DNA of 64,000 nucleotides from Alteripontixanthobacter maritimus (GTDB taxonomy: Bacteria > Pseudomonadota > Alphaproteobacteria > Sphingomonadales > Sphingomonadaceae), in contig NZ_QBKA01000002.1 of NCBI RefSeq assembly GCF_003340475.1, forward strand, positions 381,501-445,500. Direction: 5' to 3'. The notes under the pieces are model-generated. The model was given only the letters and a program-made list of their open reading frames with translations. It ran no database searches and was not told where the DNA came from. Each line of letters begins with the position of its first letter. The stretch's first letter is position 1. Shown here in pieces: positions 34,306-42,712 of the stretch. The position numbers and the translations under genes are program-made.

Positions 34306-35505
34306 CTACCCGACTTGCGCGTTGGGCCGGTCTGTCGTGAGGCGAAGGATGACGTAACCCATTACTGCCGAAATCGCCGAGCCAAGCAGAATTCCGATCT
34401 TCGCCCGCTCGATCAGTTCGCGCTGCCCCTCGAAGGCCAGCTCGCCGATGAATAGCGACATAGTGAAGCCGATCCCGCACAGGATCGATATGCCCCAGAT
34501 TTCCGTCCAGTTTGCATTGGGGGGTCGTTTGGCGAAGCCGATCTTGTCCACGATCCAGATGATCGAAAAGATCCCGACCTGTTTGCCCACGACCAGACCT
34601 GCCGCGATGCCCAGTGGCAAGGCTGCAAACACGCCGTCCAGCCCGACACCGGCAAGGCTGACACCGGCATTTGCGAAGCCGAAGACAGGCACGATCAGAT
34701 AGGCGCTCCACGGGGCAAGCTGGTGTTCCAGTTTCTCCAGCAAGCTGTTCCCGTCGCGGCGCCGCATCGGCACCGTAAGCGCGGCGACGACGCCTGCGAT
34801 AGTGGCATGTACGCCGCTGTTCAGCACAGTGAACCAAAGGACCAGCGCCATCAGGATGTAGGGCCATATGCTGGAAACCTTCATCCGGTTCATGCCGATC
34901 ATCACGCCCAGCACGACCAGCGAGACGACGATCCACATCATTTTGATATTGGCGGTATAGAACAACGCGATAATTACCACGGCGCCGATATCGTCCACGA
35001 TCGCAACAGTGAGCAAAAACAGCCGGAGCGAGGCTGGAACGCGGGTGCCCAACAGACCCAGCACGCCCATTGCGAAGGCGATGTCGGTGGCCGCGGGAAT
35101 GGCCCAGCCACGCGTGTATTCGGGGTTGCCGCCGGTAACCATCAGATAGACGATTGCGGGCGCCGCCATGCCGGCGACCGCAGCGATGGCCGGGAGACGC
35201 CGCTGTTCCGGGGTGGAAAGCTGGCCGGCAATCAGTTCGCGTTTCACTTCGAGCCCGACGACGAAAAAGAAGATCGCCATCAAGCCGTCATTGATCCAGA
35301 GATGCAGATTGTCGAGCTTGGCAATCGGCGTCCAGGCCAGCGAGCCGTAGAACAAATCGCGATATTCACCGTAGAACGGTGAATTGGCTGCCAGCATGGC
35401 GGCCGCCGCCACGAGGATGAGCAACACGCCCGCCGACGAGTCGCTGACGAACAGCGCCTTGACCGGTGCGAAGGCGGAACGGATTATTTTTACAGGCTTG
35501 GCCAT
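34306..35505 (-). CDS. nhaA: Na+/H+ antiporter NhaA
   Basis: A 399-residue pH-regulated antiporter with about 12 transmembrane helices. The start at ATG 35505 (MAKPVKIIRSAF) has AGGACGCGGGGAT upstream; 55 upstream codons are rejected. Signatures are IFFFVVGLEVKRELIAGQLS, AIPAATDIAFAMGVL with the two Asp of the ion site (TDIAFA and VAIVDDIGA), and the CGIGFTMSLFIGEL region. It swaps Na+ out for two protons in, a trait of marine bacteria. Confidence 0.95.
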   Translation of the reverse strand: MAKPVKIIRSAFAPVKALFVSDSSAGVLLILVAAAAMLAANSPFYGEYRDLFYGSLAWTPIAKLDNLHLWINDGLMAIFFFVVGLEVKRELIAGQLSTPEQRRLPAIAAVAGMAAPAIVYLMVTGGNPEYTRGWAIPAATDIAFAMGVLGLLGTRVPASLRLFLLTVAIVDDIGAVVIIALFYTANIKMMWIVVSLVVLGVMIGMNRMKVSSIWPYILMALVLWFTVLNSGVHATIAGVVAALTVPMRRRDGNSLLEKLEHQLAPWSAYLIVPVFGFANAGVSLAGVGLDGVFAALPLGIAAGLVVGKQVGIFSIIWIVDKIGFAKRPPNANWTEIWGISILCGIGFTMSLFIGELAFEGQRELIERAKIGILLGSAISAVMGYVILRLTTDRPNAQVG

Positions 35506-35619
35506 ATCCCCGCGTCCTTTTCGCAAATGTAATTGCGTTGCAAGCCTTGCGGACAATCGATACCCCCACAAAAGCGGAAGGAACGGCTTCCGGGGTTGCA
35601 CGGTTCGGGGGCGTATCAA

Positions 35620-37104
35620 TTGGGGATCGGCACATTTGGCGCCTGGGAATGGTTCGTTCTGTTCGGCCACGAACTGCTGTTCTTCGCCTCGGTTTTTTTC
35701 CTGATTGGCGCTATCGACGAATTTGGCGTGGACCTCGCCTGGCTATGGCTGAGACTGACCGGGCGGGCCCGAAGCCCGGTTATCGATACGACGGATATCA
35801 ACCGTCGCGAATTGTCGGGCAAGGCGGCCGTATTCATTCCTGCTTGGGATGAAGCCGCCGTCATCGGGACCACGATTCGCCATGCTCTGACAGTCTGGCA
35901 ACATTCTCAATTGCGGCTTTATATCGGGTGCTACCGCAACGATGCCGATACGATCGAGGCGATTGTAGCAGCGGCTGCCGGCGATCCGCGCCTGCGGCTG
36001 GTAATCCATGACCGCGACGGTCCCAGCACCAAGGCCGACTGCCTGAACCGGTTGTTTGGCGCGCTGACGATGGACGAGACCCGCTGGGGCGAGCAGGCAC
36101 ATATGGTGGTGTTGCAAGATGCCGAAGACATGGTCGACCCAGCGGGACTGGCCCTTCTCGACGCTGCGCTTGGTGTTGCCGCGCCTGACACGCAAAACAA
36201 AGCTGGACTGGCTGGCGGGGCAGGCCTGGCGCAATTGCCGGTGATCCCCATACCGCAGGCAAACTCCCCCTGGATTGCGGGCCATTATTGCGAAGAATTT
36301 GCCGAAGCACATGGCAAGGCCATGGTTGTGCGTGACGCACTGGGTGCCGGCGTACCTGCGGCAGGTGTCGGCTGCGGAATAGCGCGTCCACTGCTGGACC
36401 GCTTGCAACGCGAACGCAGCCGCGAAGCTCATGGCGGGGTTTTATCGAGCCCCGGCCCGTTCGCAGCCGAATGCCTGACGGAGGATTACGAACTCGGCCT
36501 CAATATTGCTGCAATGGGCGTGCCGACAACGTTTGTGCGCGCTCGCACCGCCGAGGGCGCGCTGATCGGTACGCGCGCCTGTTTCCCCGGTGACCTGACC
36601 AGCGCAGTGCGGCAAAAGACCCGCTGGATACACGGAATTGCGTTTCAGGGCTGGGACCGTTTGGGATGGAGCGGCAGCGCGGTCGAAACATGGATGAGGC
36701 TGCGCGACCGGCGCGGGCCACTTGCTGCACTGACATTATGTTCCGCTTACCTGCTGCTCGTGCTGTCTGCCATCGGGTGGGTACTGGTACTGGCGGGCGT
36801 GGGAGAAGCGCCGCCCGTGCCCGATACGGTCGTGCTGCTGCTTTGGGTCAACACGGCCAGCTTTGCATGGCGTACGGCTTGGCGCTTTGCCTTTGCCGCC
36901 CGTCAATACGGTTTTGGCGAAGGCATACGTGCGGTGCTGCGTATTCCGGTGGCCAACATTATCGCCATTATGGCAGGCAGACGGGCGTTTGCTGCATACC
37001 TCCGCAGTCTGCGCGGTCATGCCGTGCGCTGGGACAAGACCACGCACACCGCGCATCCGGCCGCCATCCTCGATGCGCCTGTCGGGGTGAGCGCAGCGCA
37101 ATGA
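35620..37104 (+). CDS. NfrB-like membrane glycosyltransferase
   Basis: A 494-residue GT2-type processive glycosyltransferase. TTG 35620 with GGGGGC upstream gives a protein that begins with a membrane helix (GAWEWFVLFGHELLFFASVF); an earlier TTG at 35533 adds residues unlike the family. The cytoplasmic domain has FIPAWDEAAVIG, the donor-site Asp residues (VVLQDAEDMV), TEDYELG and the polymerase-type RQKTRWIHG. Membrane helices follow. It resembles NfrB, the phage N4 receptor partner that exports a glycan, but lacks the C-terminal c-di-GMP-binding MshEN domain of E. coli NfrB. It overlaps the next gene by four bases. Confidence 0.82.
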   Translation: MGIGTFGAWEWFVLFGHELLFFASVFFLIGAIDEFGVDLAWLWLRLTGRARSPVIDTTDINRRELSGKAAVFIPAWDEAAVIGTTIRHALTVWQHSQLRLYIGCYRNDADTIEAIVAAAAGDPRLRLVIHDRDGPSTKADCLNRLFGALTMDETRWGEQAHMVVLQDAEDMVDPAGLALLDAALGVAAPDTQNKAGLAGGAGLAQLPVIPIPQANSPWIAGHYCEEFAEAHGKAMVVRDALGAGVPAAGVGCGIARPLLDRLQRERSREAHGGVLSSPGPFAAECLTEDYELGLNIAAMGVPTTFVRARTAEGALIGTRACFPGDLTSAVRQKTRWIHGIAFQGWDRLGWSGSAVETWMRLRDRRGPLAALTLCSAYLLLVLSAIGWVLVLAGVGEAPPVPDTVVLLLWVNTASFAWRTAWRFAFAARQYGFGEGIRAVLRIPVANIIAIMAGRRAFAAYLRSLRGHAVRWDKTTHTAHPAAILDAPVGVSAAQ

Positions 37105-38306
37105 TACTTGGAAGAAAGAACAGCCGCGGTCAGCCGATTCTCGTGCTCGGTGTGCTTCTTGGTGGTTGGATCATGGTTCGCGCGGCCGTGTGGAACTCAC
37201 CCTTTCCGGCAACAGCAATCGATTGGGTAGCCCCTGTAGTCTTTGCCGAGGCGCAGGTGGATCGCCCAGCCTTACGCGCTGCTTCCCCTGTGCGGTCCAC
37301 GATAGTGTCCCGAGCCGGCGGTGGGGCCGTTCAAGAAACGCTATTGCCAAATCCTAAAGCCGGGCAGCAACTGCTTGAAGTATGGCGCTTGCTTAAGGCA
37401 GATCACAGCCAGACGCCTGGAGGACCCTTCAGTTTCGCCGGTGTTCCAGCCGCTGATTTCCCGGGTATGGGACAGATGCTAAACGCACAAACCGCGCTGA
37501 TGGCAGCCGGAATGAATGGCCGTCAGCCCTCGGGACTGTCCGCAGCGCCTGTCAGATTTGGCAAGAGTAACCCGGCTGGACCGGCAGGCTGGCTCGCCTC
37601 TACCATACAGAACGCGCAGCCGGGTCAGGCTCAGGACCGGTGGTCGCTGGATAGCTGGTTGTTCGTGCGGCAGGGAAGCGGCGGCGTTGGATCGGCCCAA
37701 GCGGGACCCGGTATGGGGGCCTATGGCGGAAGTCAGGCGGGGGCGGTGTTAAGATACCGGCTGAGGCCTAATAGCCGGTTCCGGCCTGCATTCTATGCGC
37801 GTGCCACATCAGCGCTGGGTACGGCTGCGGATTTTGATGATCGGATCGAAGCGGCAGGTGGCCTGTCCTTGCGTCCGCTACCTTCGCTCCCTCTGGCAGC
37901 TTATGCCGAAGCGCGCGTCAGCCGGATCGCCGGGCAAACCGAGCTTCGCCCTGCAGCCTTCGTCGTAACCGAATTAGCGCCGCAATCGCTCCCTCTTGGT
38001 ATGACTGCGGAAACTTACGGGCAGGCGGGCTATGTTGGCGGTGCGTTCGCGACGGCGTTCGCCGATGGACAGGTCCGCGTGACCGGCGATGCCGCCAGCT
38101 TCGATCTGGGCAAGCTACGCGCAGGCGCGGGCGCATGGGGCGGCGCGCAGAAGGGCGCATATCGCATCGATATCGGCCCTACCGCGCATCTCGATATGCG
38201 TTTGGGCGGGGCCGCCGCGCGGATCGCCGCCAGCTACCGGGTGCGAGTGGCGGGAGATGCCGTTCCCGATACAGGGGCCGCGATTACGCTTTCTACAAGC
38301 TTCTGA
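37101..38306 (+). CDS. NfrA C-terminal-like outer-membrane protein
   Basis: A 401-residue exported protein. ATG 37101 overlaps the upstream stop (ATGA); a longer frame from 36666 is only the overlap region. The first 25 residues contain a hydrophobic signal or anchor (ILVLGVLLGGWIMV). The C-terminal 200 residues look like antiparallel beta-strands ending in LSTSF, consistent with an outer-membrane barrel and similar to the C-terminal domain of bacteriophage N4 adsorption protein NfrA. E. coli NfrA is over 900 residues and has an N-terminal TPR part that is absent here. Position next to the NfrB-like gene supports a glycan secretion pore. Confidence 0.72.
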   Translation: MILGRKNSRGQPILVLGVLLGGWIMVRAAVWNSPFPATAIDWVAPVVFAEAQVDRPALRAASPVRSTIVSRAGGGAVQETLLPNPKAGQQLLEVWRLLKADHSQTPGGPFSFAGVPAADFPGMGQMLNAQTALMAAGMNGRQPSGLSAAPVRFGKSNPAGPAGWLASTIQNAQPGQAQDRWSLDSWLFVRQGSGGVGSAQAGPGMGAYGGSQAGAVLRYRLRPNSRFRPAFYARATSALGTAADFDDRIEAAGGLSLRPLPSLPLAAYAEARVSRIAGQTELRPAAFVVTELAPQSLPLGMTAETYGQAGYVGGAFATAFADGQVRVTGDAASFDLGKLRAGAGAWGGAQKGAYRIDIGPTAHLDMRLGGAAARIAASYRVRVAGDAVPDTGAAITLSTSF

Positions 38307-38386
38307 CAGTCATAGTTGAGCGTTCAATTTTGTCCGCGCTCGCTATGCCGCTTCCCCGATTACCCGCCGTCCGTTAGGGCGCGGTG

Positions 38387-39301
38387 ATGGACGTTTATCT
38401 TCCCATTGCGAACTTGTCCGTAAACGGCCTCTTCATTGTCGCTCTGGGTGCGCTGACGGGGGTTCTGTCCGGACTGTTTGGCGTGGGTGGGGGGTTCCTG
38501 ACCACTCCGTTGTTGATCTTCTATGGCGTGCCGCCGACCGTGGCTGCCGCCAGTGCATCGACCCAGGTGACCGGCGCGAGCGTTTCGGGTGTGCTGGCTC
38601 ACAATCGGCGCGGCGGGGTCGATTACCAGATGGGCGGAGTACTTGTCGCAGGCGGCATTGTCGGCGCGGTTTTCGGTGCACTGTTATTCCGGTTTTTTAC
38701 CGCAATCGGCCAGATCGACGTGGTCATCAACATCCTGTATGTCGTGATGTTGGGTACGATCGGATCACTGATGATGCGCGAGGCTTGGCAGGCCATCCGC
38801 GGACCGCGCGATGGAGAAAAACCACGCGTGGCCAAGCGCCGGCACCACCCGCTGGTCGCGGTCCTGCCGCTGCGCTGGCGATTCTACAAATCCGGCCTTT
38901 ACATTTCCCCTCTCGCCCCCCTGCTGCTGGGCGTGATCGTAGGCACGCTGACCTTGCTGATGGGCGTGGGCGGCGGGTTTATTCTTATTCCCGCCATGCT
39001 CTATATCCTCGGCATGAGCGCCAAGGTCGTGGTGGGTACATCGCTGTTCAATATTCTGTTCGTCACCATGGCGACGACGATGGTTCACGCGCTGACCACC
39101 AAATCGGTCGATATCGTTCTGGCTGGTTATTTGTTGCTGGGATCGGTCATAGGCGCGCAATTCGGTACGCAGATCGCGCAGAAAGCCAAACCTGAAATTC
39201 TGCGCTTCATTCTGGCAGCGATCGTGCTGGCCGTGGCCGTCCGAATGCTGATCGGTCTGAGTTATCAACCCGATGAAATCTTTACGGTGGTCGGCCTGTG
39301 A
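38387..39301 (+). CDS. TauE/SafE-family sulfite/organosulfonate exporter
   Basis: A 304-residue membrane protein with about eight helices and an internal repeat. The two GVGGG motifs (LFGVGGGFLTTPLL and LMGVGGGFILIPAM) are diagnostic for TauE/SafE. GTG 38384 and ATG 38387 are both possible. It exports a sulfur-containing anion in known members; here the substrate is unknown. Its TGA overlaps the GTG start of the TIGR02186 gene by four bases (GTGA), so the two are coupled. Confidence 0.88.
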   Translation: MDVYLPIANLSVNGLFIVALGALTGVLSGLFGVGGGFLTTPLLIFYGVPPTVAAASASTQVTGASVSGVLAHNRRGGVDYQMGGVLVAGGIVGAVFGALLFRFFTAIGQIDVVINILYVVMLGTIGSLMMREAWQAIRGPRDGEKPRVAKRRHHPLVAVLPLRWRFYKSGLYISPLAPLLLGVIVGTLTLLMGVGGGFILIPAMLYILGMSAKVVVGTSLFNILFVTMATTMVHALTTKSVDIVLAGYLLLGSVIGAQFGTQIAQKAKPEILRFILAAIVLAVAVRMLIGLSYQPDEIFTVVGL

Positions 39302-40083
39302 AGGGACTGCTGGTCATCCTCGCGCTGCTGCTGACGCTGATTCAGCCTGCCAACGCTCAAACCGCGCCGCCGCGCCCGGATCGTGATCCCGTGCTGGTGC
39401 CGCAGGTCTCGCAGCCCGAAGTGCGCGTGCGGCAGGGTTTCACGGGTACGGAATTGTTGTTGTTCGGGGCTGTGCTCGACCCACGCGGGCAGCGAGGTAG
39501 CGATTACGATATCGTAGTCGTGCTGAAAGGCCCGACCGAGGCGATCCGCATTCGCGAAAAGGAACAGATCGGCGGTATCTGGATCAATGCCGAAAGCACC
39601 GATTTCCGCAGCGCGCCGTCATTCTTCGCAGTCGCTTCGTCGCGGCCGTTGGACCAGATCGTGGATGAACGCACGGCGGCAATTTTCGAGCTGGGCCTCG
39701 ATTACCTGCAGCTTTCGCCCAGTGGTCTGATCGATCCGGAAGCTCAGGCGAAATTCACCGAAGGCCTGGTCGATCTTCGCCGGCGGCAGGGCCTGTTCAA
39801 GGAAGATATGGACGGCGTGACCATCAAGGAACGGGTTCTGTATCAGGCGCGCATCCAGTTGCCATCCAATGTCACGACAGGCCTGTATACGGCAGAAACC
39901 TTTGCAGTATCGGGCGGACAGGTAATCGCCAGCGCGGTTGCCGATGTGGAAGTGAAGAAGGTGGGATTCGAACGCTTCGTCGAGGTGAATGCCCAAACGC
40001 GCGGCTTCTGGTACGGTCTGATTGCGGTCATGCTGTCCATCGCCATGGGCTGGATCGCGGGTCGTCTGTTTGCGATGGTATGA
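39298..40083 (+). CDS. TIGR02186 family membrane protein
   Basis: A 261-residue protein with a signal peptide (residues 1-20), a periplasmic beta-rich domain and one C-terminal helix (about 240-258). GTG 39298 is the start. Sequence features such as GSDYDIVVVLKGP, ESTDFRSAPSFFAVASSRPL and QLPSNVTTGLYTAE are characteristic of TIGR02186, found in alphaproteobacteria next to TauE exporters. A role as partner of the exporter is inferred from this conserved pairing; there is no biochemical role known to me. Confidence 0.82.
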   Translation: MKGLLVILALLLTLIQPANAQTAPPRPDRDPVLVPQVSQPEVRVRQGFTGTELLLFGAVLDPRGQRGSDYDIVVVLKGPTEAIRIREKEQIGGIWINAESTDFRSAPSFFAVASSRPLDQIVDERTAAIFELGLDYLQLSPSGLIDPEAQAKFTEGLVDLRRRQGLFKEDMDGVTIKERVLYQARIQLPSNVTTGLYTAETFAVSGGQVIASAVADVEVKKVGFERFVEVNAQTRGFWYGLIAVMLSIAMGWIAGRLFAMV

Positions 40084-40156
40084 TGCGGACGACAGGCGTC
40101 GGTCAGGCGTCGCACGGGCGTGCCCGGTAATGCGCGCAGTTTTTCCTACTATTGAC

Positions 40157-40173
40157 GCGAAGTTAACCTTCGC
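40157..40173. repeat. Short palindrome upstream of the HerA-like gene
   Basis: GCGAAGTTAACCTTCGC, a near-perfect 17-base dyad centred on GTTAAC, 46 bases before the ATG at 40219. It could be an operator; TTAA-containing sites are also used by CtrA, but the second half-site spacing does not fit. Confidence 0.35.
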
Positions 40174-40218
40174 ATCGTAGCGATCGTCCCAGCGATTTTA
40201 TGCGTATGGGGCGTAAGC

Positions 40219-41952
40219 ATGAACGATATGAGCAACCAGAATTTTGCCGCAGCGGGTCAGGCCCATGCCGGGACCGAACCGCGACCGGCACCGGCGCAAC
40301 CGCAGATACAAACACCTGCAGAGCCGCAAGCCGTAACGGCTCCAGCAGACAACGCCAGCCAGCCGATCGGTGTCGTGCTGGAGATCAGCGGGGCCGGATC
40401 GCAAATCGCCATCGACCTTGAGCGCCTGAACGAATGCATGGCTGACGAAGATCCATCGATCGCCCTGGCCGGGCAGGTCGGTAGCCAGATCAAGATCCGC
40501 GTTGGCGATAGCTGGCTGCTCGCCAATGTCCGCAACCAGCGTCAGGACCGGCGGCAGGGCGGCGGCATTATTGCCAATATCGATTTCCTGGGTGAGGGTG
40601 CGGAGGAAAAGCTGACGGGCCGTATCCATTCCTTCCGGCGCGGTGTCACCCGCTATCCGGTGCCGGGGGCATTGATCTATCCGGCCACTACTGCCGATCT
40701 GAAACAAATCTACGCTAGCGACGGCCGGTCCAACATCCAGATTGGCAAGGTCTACCCGACGAAGGACATTCGCGCCGGATTGTATATCGATGCCATGCTG
40801 GGCAAACATTTCGCGCTGCTTGGGTCGACCGGTACCGGTAAATCCACCAGTGCCGCCTTGATCCTGCACCGCATTTGCGAAGCAGCGCCGCAGGGTCACA
40901 TCGTAATGATCGATCCGCATGGCGAATATTCGGCCGCGTTCAAGACTAATGGCCAGCTGCTCGACGTGTCGAACCTCAACATGCCGTACTGGTTGATGAA
41001 CTTTCAGGAACATTGCGAAGTCTTGCTGACCTCGACGGGGAACGAGCGGCAGGTGGACGCCGATATTCTCGCCAAGTGTTTGCTGCGTGCCCGTTCGAAA
41101 AATCGGCTGGCGGAAAGCATCGGCCAGATCACGGTCGACGCGCCGATCCCTTATCTGCTCAGCGATCTGTCGAACGAAATCCAGAACGAGATGGGTCAGC
41201 TCGACAAGGCTACGTCCAGCGCGCCCTATATGCGGGTGAAAAACAAACTCGAGGAAGTGAAAAACGATCCGCGCTACCAGTTCATGTTTTCCGGCATGCT
41301 GGTGGGTGACACTATGGCCGATTTCCTTTCCAGAATATTTCGGATGCCCAGCGCCGGCAAACCGATTTCAATCATCGATGTGTCGGGCGTGCCGTCCGAC
41401 ATTACGTCGACCGTGGTGGCCGTGCTCAGCCGGTTGGTGTTCGACTTCGCCATTTGGGGGCGTGAGGAAAAGACCACGCCGATCCTGCTCGTGTGCGAGG
41501 AAGCCCATCGGTATGTGCCAAGCGAGGCCAAGGCCGATGGCAGCAGCGTTGGCGATATCCTGTCCAAGATCGCCAAGGAAGGCCGGAAATATGGCATTTC
41601 GCTGGGCCTCATCACCCAGCGCCCTTCCGATCTGGCCGAAGGGGTGCTGTCGCAATGCGGCACCATCATCTCGATGCGCCTGAACAACGACCGCGACCAG
41701 GCCTTTGTGAAGGCCGCCATGCCGGAAGGCGCGCGCGGGTTTCTCGATTCCATCCCTGCGCTGCGCAATCGGGAATGCATCATTTGCGGTGAAGGTGTGG
41801 CTATCCCGATCAGGGTCAGTTTCGACAATCTTGAAGAGATCAAGCGTCCCGCTTCCGAAGATCCCAGCTTTACCGAGCTGTGGCAGCAATCGGGCGGCGA
41901 GGAAGACGCGGTGGAGCGGATCGTTCAGCGCTGGCGCAGCCAGAACAAGTAA
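40219..41952 (+). CDS. HerA-like hexameric ATPase
   Basis: A 577-residue ATPase of the FtsK-HerA superfamily. Residues 1-48 are Ala/Gln/Pro-rich and likely disordered. A HAS-barrel-type beta domain covers about 50-180. The motor domain has Walker A GSTGTGKST (202-210), Walker B LVCEEAHRY (near 430), and sensor-type segments ITQRPSDLAEGVLSQCGT and RLNNDRDQAF. HerA proteins work with NurA nuclease in DNA end resection in archaea, or move DNA in bacteria; there is no NurA here. Function is uncertain: DNA translocation is the best guess from the family. Confidence 0.82.
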   Translation: MNDMSNQNFAAAGQAHAGTEPRPAPAQPQIQTPAEPQAVTAPADNASQPIGVVLEISGAGSQIAIDLERLNECMADEDPSIALAGQVGSQIKIRVGDSWLLANVRNQRQDRRQGGGIIANIDFLGEGAEEKLTGRIHSFRRGVTRYPVPGALIYPATTADLKQIYASDGRSNIQIGKVYPTKDIRAGLYIDAMLGKHFALLGSTGTGKSTSAALILHRICEAAPQGHIVMIDPHGEYSAAFKTNGQLLDVSNLNMPYWLMNFQEHCEVLLTSTGNERQVDADILAKCLLRARSKNRLAESIGQITVDAPIPYLLSDLSNEIQNEMGQLDKATSSAPYMRVKNKLEEVKNDPRYQFMFSGMLVGDTMADFLSRIFRMPSAGKPISIIDVSGVPSDITSTVVAVLSRLVFDFAIWGREEKTTPILLVCEEAHRYVPSEAKADGSSVGDILSKIAKEGRKYGISLGLITQRPSDLAEGVLSQCGTIISMRLNNDRDQAFVKAAMPEGARGFLDSIPALRNRECIICGEGVAIPIRVSFDNLEEIKRPASEDPSFTELWQQSGGEEDAVERIVQRWRSQNK

Positions 41953-41958
41953 GCTCCA

Positions 41959-42705
41959 TCAGGTGCCGCGTGTATCCCCGAACAGGTGGATGTGCAGGCG
42001 GTCGCTCAGACGGAAACCGTGTTCGAGACATAGTGGCACCAGCCACTCCTCGCGCGCGCGGAGCGTCTCGCTGGCCGTACCCTCGGGCATCAGAAACACG
42101 CGCGCCGGGGGTATACCGAACCGGCGGACCAATGCGGCTGCCTCGTCCACATCTGCGGGGCTGGCGCATACGAACTTGAAGAACGCCCGCGGTTCGGCGG
42201 CATAGGCGGCCATCCGATCCGGCAAGATCGCAGCCGCCGGGTCGTTGCCGCTATGGGCAAGTTTCGGGCTGACGTTGTACTGGTCAATGCGCGCATCCAG
42301 TGCAGGCGGTGCCGTGGTGGTACCATTGGTTTCCACTTCCACGGTCAAATTGGGAAGCAGGCAAGCCAGACGTTCCAGCATTCGGCTCAACGCGGACGCT
42401 TGCAGCAACGGTTCGCCGCCGGTGACAATAAGGCGGTCCTGTCCCAGTCCGGCAATACGCGCCGCGACGTCAGCCTCATCCAACGTCAGCTGGTTTGCCT
42501 TGCGCGCAAAGGTTTCTCCGCTGCGGTGAGGGCGATCGTCGCCGGCAAAATGCCATGTATAAGCGGTATCGCACCAGACGCAGGCGAGGTTGCAGCGCGA
42601 CAGCCGCACGAATGTGCAGGGGCTGCCCGCGCTTGGCCCTTCACCCTGCACCGAGGCGAAGATTTCTGGTTCGCCGGGGGCCTGTGTGGCAAGGACCAGC
42701 GGCAT
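41959..42705 (-). CDS. queE: 7-carboxy-7-deazaguanine synthase
   Basis: A 248-residue radical-SAM enzyme of queuosine synthesis, converting carboxytetrahydropterin to CDG. The 4Fe-4S cluster is held by Cys38, Cys42 and Cys45 in RCNLACVWCDTAY; GEGPSAG and TGGEPLLQ are the other family motifs. The start is ATG 42705 (MPLVLATQAPGEPEIF), not the longer frame that runs over the valS end. It begins seven bases after the valS stop and is translated from the same message. Confidence 0.93.
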   Translation of the reverse strand: MPLVLATQAPGEPEIFASVQGEGPSAGSPCTFVRLSRCNLACVWCDTAYTWHFAGDDRPHRSGETFARKANQLTLDEADVAARIAGLGQDRLIVTGGEPLLQASALSRMLERLACLLPNLTVEVETNGTTTAPPALDARIDQYNVSPKLAHSGNDPAAAILPDRMAAYAAEPRAFFKFVCASPADVDEAAALVRRFGIPPARVFLMPEGTASETLRAREEWLVPLCLEHGFRLSDRLHIHLFGDTRGT

Positions 42706-42712
42706 CGCCTGC

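Noticed and set aside
36666-37100. N-terminal extension of the NfrA-like gene
   Set aside because: It runs over the end of the NfrB-like gene in another frame; ATG 37101 gives the ATGA overlap and the signal-like start.
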